From an uncultured Collinsella sp. (lineage in GTDB: Bacteria > Actinomycetota > Coriobacteriia > Coriobacteriales > Coriobacteriaceae), in assembly GCA_900556605.1 (NCBI GenBank), contig USPC01000014.1:1-27630 (forward strand): 27,630 nt of DNA. Direction: 5' to 3'. How positions within the stretch are numbered: position 1 is the stretch's first letter; each line of letters opens with the position of its first letter. Positions 25,144 through 27,630 of this stretch are shown here, piece by piece. The translations under genes were made by a program, and so were the position numbers. Below the pieces are notes generated by a model that saw nothing but the letters and a program-made list of their open reading frames with translations, did no database searches and had not been told where the DNA came from.

Positions 25144-25689
25144 GTGTGGTATGTAATCCAGGTCATTAACGGTCGCGAAGACGTAATGCGCGAGCGCATC
25201 GAGCGCGTGGTGCCGGCGAGTGCCATGCAAGAGCTCTTTTATCCCCAATATCAAACCGAGATTAAGATACACGGCGAATGGGTCAATACGACCAAGCCAC
25301 TCTTTCCCGGTTACCTTATCTGCGACACGGCAGATCCCCGCACCGTGCAACAGCATCTGCTGCGCATGGACGACTTTGCCCGGGTGTTATCCCAGGACGG
25401 TCAGTTTGTGCCGCTGGCAAAAGAAGAGACCCAGCTCATTGGCAGTTTTACCAATAGAGGAGACCGCGTAGTGCCCATGAGCGAGGCCTTAAAAGACGGC
25501 GACCAGGTCGTAGTGACGGCAGGTCCACTGTTGGGCCACGAGGGCCTCATCAAAACCATTAATAGACGTAAATGCACTGCTTATCTGGAGCTCAACCTGT
25601 GCGGCCGACGCGTAACTACGCGCGTTGGCCTTGCCGTGCTTTCAAACGAGCAGCGCGTCATGCGCAACCTCAAAAAGGTAATCGCCTAG
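25144..25689 (+). CDS. loaP: NusG-like processive antiterminator (LoaP/RfaH type)
   Basis: A specialised NusG paralogue that rides RNA polymerase through a long operon. The 181-residue product has an N-terminal NGN domain (WYVIQVINGRE at 2-12, KPLFPGYLIC at 51-60) and a C-terminal KOW domain (about 117-152, GDQVVVTAGPLLGHEGLIKT). House-keeping NusG is usually linked to secE and ribosomal protein genes, which are absent here; this one leads a polysaccharide operon, as LoaP genes do. I choose GTG 25144: an AAAGGGGG site is about eight bases upstream, while GTG 25135 abuts it. A hairpin (25681-25686 with 25695-25700) overlaps the stop. Confidence 0.88.
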   Translation: MWYVIQVINGREDVMRERIERVVPASAMQELFYPQYQTEIKIHGEWVNTTKPLFPGYLICDTADPRTVQQHLLRMDDFARVLSQDGQFVPLAKEETQLIGSFTNRGDRVVPMSEALKDGDQVVVTAGPLLGHEGLIKTINRRKCTAYLELNLCGRRVTTRVGLAVLSNEQRVMRNLKKVIA

Positions 25690-25736
25690 CTGCTGGCGAT
25701 TTCCGCAAAGGACAGGGAGGATCCCCGACCCGGGGA
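25681..25736 (+). other. Two small hairpins between loaP and the transferase gene
   Basis: ATCGCC (25681-25686) pairs with GGCGAT (25695-25700) across the loaP stop, and TCCCCG (25722-25727) pairs with CGGGGA (25731-25736). Neither has a T-run. They may be weak pause or processing sites that the antiterminator overrides; this is inference. Confidence 0.4.
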
Positions 25737-25755
25737 CGAAATCTTGGAAGAGAAC

Positions 25756-26535
25756 GTGTCAGATAAAACAGAATATGTAATGGACTTGCCCAAAGTCACA
25801 AGATTTCCTAGGGCAACAGAGTTTCCGCCTCCTGTCGAGAACCCAGCTCCTGCTATGGGTTTCGTTGCAACTGGCACTTATAAGGCGCCTGCGCCGGACT
25901 CGTCGTGTGCCGCCCCCAAGAAAGGTGGGCCGGCCTACCTCGCTATTAAGCGTGCATTTGATATTGTTTTCTCGGCGGGTGTTTGCGCAGTTCTTTTAAT
26001 CCCCGTTGCGACTGCATGCGTTGCAATTGAGATCGACACCCCCGGCAAGCCGTTCTTCCGCCAGGAGCGTATCGGCAAGAATGGAAAACCGATATACATA
26101 TTTAAGTTGCGCACCATGGTGTCGGATGCCCATGAGCATCCCGAGAAGTATATGACTTCCGAACAGCTGGCTCAGTGGAAACGCGAGCAGAAGGTCGACG
26201 ATGACCCACGCATTACGCGCGTTGGTCGCTTCCTGCGACGCACCTCACTCGATGAGTTGCCGCAGTTTATCAACGTGCTCATGGGTGACCTCTCTGTCAT
26301 TGGCCCCAGACCGGTGACGCTCGAAGAGACGTACGAGTATGGAGATGCCCGTGATGAAGTGCTCTCCTGCAAACCGGGGATCACCGGCTGGTGGGCTGCC
26401 ACTGACCGCAATGACTCAACGTGGGCTAGTGGCCAGAGGCAGGCTCGCGAGTTATTTTATGTGCGCCATCAATCGGTTGGCCTAGACGCCCGCGTGTTTG
26501 TTAAGACCTTCAAGGCAATGAGGAAGGGCAAGTGA
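25756..26535 (+). CDS. Polyprenyl-phosphate phosphoglycosyl transferase (bacterial sugar transferase family)
   Basis: Starts a capsule or O-antigen repeat by moving a sugar phosphate onto undecaprenyl phosphate in the inner membrane. From GTG 25756 it has 259 residues: a proline-rich N-terminus (to ~60), one hydrophobic re-entrant segment (about 65-90, RAFDIVFSAGVCAVLLIPVA), then the core with FRQERIGKNG, FKLRTM and the Asp-Glu catalytic dyad 166-167 in TSLDELPQ, followed by GDLSVIGPRP and KPGITGWWAATDRND. It belongs to the monotopic PglC/WcaJ-like group, without the large WcaJ N-terminal membrane domain. The sugar is not predictable. Start choice: GGAAG is five bases before GTG 25756; TTG 25744 is possible. 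Confidence 0.92.
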   Translation: MSDKTEYVMDLPKVTRFPRATEFPPPVENPAPAMGFVATGTYKAPAPDSSCAAPKKGGPAYLAIKRAFDIVFSAGVCAVLLIPVATACVAIEIDTPGKPFFRQERIGKNGKPIYIFKLRTMVSDAHEHPEKYMTSEQLAQWKREQKVDDDPRITRVGRFLRRTSLDELPQFINVLMGDLSVIGPRPVTLEETYEYGDARDEVLSCKPGITGWWAATDRNDSTWASGQRQARELFYVRHQSVGLDARVFVKTFKAMRKGK

Positions 26536-27410
26536 TGGCTCCCTCCTTGAGCGTAGTCATACCAACCCTAAATGCGGCGGGCGAGATCGATGAGCTCTTG
26601 ACCCTCATCGAAACTCAGACTCTCAGGCCCTTCGATATCTTGGTGGTTGACTCATCCTCCGAAGATGGCACCGTTGACGAGGTCGCCAAGCATCCTCGGG
26701 TTAACTTCGTTCGCATAGAACGTAAGGAATTCAATCACGGTTCGACCCGCGACATAGCTTTGAGGCACACCGCGGGTGATTTCGTTTGTTTTCTCACACA
26801 GGATGCTGTGCCCGCTTCCAGTCGCTACCTGGAAACGCTTGTCGAACCGTTACTGGCCGATAACTCTGTCGCGCTTGTGAGCGGAAGGCAGCTTCCCAAG
26901 GCCGATGCCCGTCGTTTTGAACAGCTGGTGCGTGGTTTCAACTATCCCGACGCACCGTCTGTTCGGTCTAAAGGCGATCTCGAGAAATTTGGGATTAAGA
27001 CGTTCTTTGCATCTGACGCCTGTTCTGCCTATCGACGGACCGCATATCTCGAATGCGGTGGATTCGATCATGTCAACACCAACGAGGACATGCTCATGGC
27101 CGCCAAGTTTATCGCCTCGGGTATGAAGGTCGCTTACGAGCCGCGTGCCGAGGTCTATCACTCGCACAACTTGACGCCATCCCAACAGTTTGCCCGCAAC
27201 CGTGCCGTCGGTTTCTTTCTCGAAACGCATGCGGACGATCTCATGCAGGCAAGTGAGATCGGTGAAGGGGGCCGGCTCGTCAGGTCAGTCTCCTCTCAGC
27301 TTCTTCGGGAAGGTAATTTCGGCGAGTTAGTTGCCTTCGGCGTCGACTGCTGCGCACGCCTTCTGGGAAACCGTGCTGGCCGTAGGGCCGCTAGAAAAGA
27401 AAGGCTATAG
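26535..27410 (+). CDS. Family 2 glycosyltransferase, rhamnosyltransferase-like
   Basis: A 291-residue GT-A enzyme that probably adds a sugar, plausibly rhamnose, to the lipid-linked repeat at the cytoplasmic face. The N-terminal nucleotide fold reads SVVIPTLNAAGEID and VVDSSSEDGT. EFNHGSTRD and FLTQDAVP (TQDA at 88-91, the metal-site position) are typical of rhamnosyltransferases. NTNEDMLMA (Glu184, Asp185) is the likely catalytic-base region. The C-terminus is basic. The ATG overlaps the previous stop by one base (TGATG), with GAGGAAGG upstream, so it is translationally coupled. rfbA, for dTDP-sugar synthesis, follows, supporting a dTDP-rhamnose donor. Confidence 0.88.
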   Translation: MAPSLSVVIPTLNAAGEIDELLTLIETQTLRPFDILVVDSSSEDGTVDEVAKHPRVNFVRIERKEFNHGSTRDIALRHTAGDFVCFLTQDAVPASSRYLETLVEPLLADNSVALVSGRQLPKADARRFEQLVRGFNYPDAPSVRSKGDLEKFGIKTFFASDACSAYRRTAYLECGGFDHVNTNEDMLMAAKFIASGMKVAYEPRAEVYHSHNLTPSQQFARNRAVGFFLETHADDLMQASEIGEGGRLVRSVSSQLLREGNFGELVAFGVDCCARLLGNRAGRRAARKERL

Positions 27411-27413
27411 CAA

Positions 27414-27630
27414 ATGAAAGGCATCATACTCGCCGGCGGGTCCGGCACGCGCCTGTACCCGCTCACGCTCGTGACCTCCAAGCAGCTGCTGCCGGTCTAC
27501 GACAAGCCCATGATCTACTACCCGCTGTCCACCCTCATGCTGGCGGGCATCCGCGACATCCTGGTCATCTCCACGCCGACCGACCTCCCCAACTTCGAGC
27601 GCCTGCTCGGGGACGGCTCGCGCTACGGCG
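27414..27630 (+). CDS. rfbA: Glucose-1-phosphate thymidylyltransferase, 5' part only
   Basis: First enzyme of dTDP-L-rhamnose synthesis, making dTDP-glucose from dTTP and glucose-1-phosphate. The 72 codons present give [18 protein letters not shown], then [21 protein letters not shown], the diagnostic RmlA N-terminus with the nucleotide loop GGSGTRL (8-14). The gene is cut by the window edge. GAAAGG (27399-27404) is its ribosome site and it starts 3 bp after the glycosyltransferase stop. Composition is striking: no codon ends in T and only two in A, unlike the two genes before it. Confidence 0.95.
   Translation, partial: MKGIILAGGSGTRLYPLTLVTSKQLLPVYDKPMIYYPLSTLMLAGIRDILVISTPTDLPNFERLLGDGSRYG

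Noticed and set aside
25443..25455. CAGTTTTACCAAT inside loaP, identical over 13 bases to a site near 22777-22789
   Set aside because: It lies in the middle of the coding sequence, away from any promoter, and encodes ordinary residues; I treat it as chance.

Overview
The window looks like chromosomal DNA of a high-GC gut actinobacterium of the class Coriobacteriia, most like Collinsella. This is inferred from codon use (mostly C- or G-ending), the combination of housekeeping genes, and a clostridial-style glycogen locus with a separate GlgD; no database search was possible.

Layout. Positions 1-9152 hold housekeeping genes: metK (minus), then on the plus strand gltX, the priA-def pair and the fmt-rsmB pair. 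Three different long inverted repeats (1629-1720, 6381-6476, 9018-9084) lie in the gaps of this part. Positions 9153-22525 are all on the minus strand. In order of transcription they are glgB, glgP, glgC, glgD and glgA, then a terminator, then a large GH13-GH77 fusion enzyme with its own promoter region, and finally a small FmdB-type zinc-ribbon gene. On the plus strand, diverging from glgB, come a HAD hydrolase and a thiamine pyrophosphokinase, then tRNA-Ala(GGC). From about 24400 there is a ~740 bp leader, then a LoaP/NusG-type antiterminator, a membrane phosphoglycosyl transferase, a family 2 glycosyltransferase and the start of rfbA. This is the beginning of a capsule or exopolysaccharide operon that runs out of the window.

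How the genes work together. GlgC with GlgD makes ADP-glucose, GlgA polymerises it, GlgB branches it and GlgP degrades the outer chains. The GH13-GH77 protein can hydrolyse and rearrange the resulting maltodextrins. The same motif, TGGTAAA(A/C), recurs in the glgB/HAD divergent region and in the promoter region of the GH13-GH77 gene, which suggests one shared regulator encoded elsewhere.

Most unusual points. GlgA (about 260 residues) and GlgB (about 75 residues) each end in a low-complexity Lys/Ala/Thr tail like histone H1, attached to otherwise normal catalytic domains. GlgB also lacks the conserved region-I histidine. The antiterminator gene is preceded by a 73-nt structured hairpin that could be its own RNA target.
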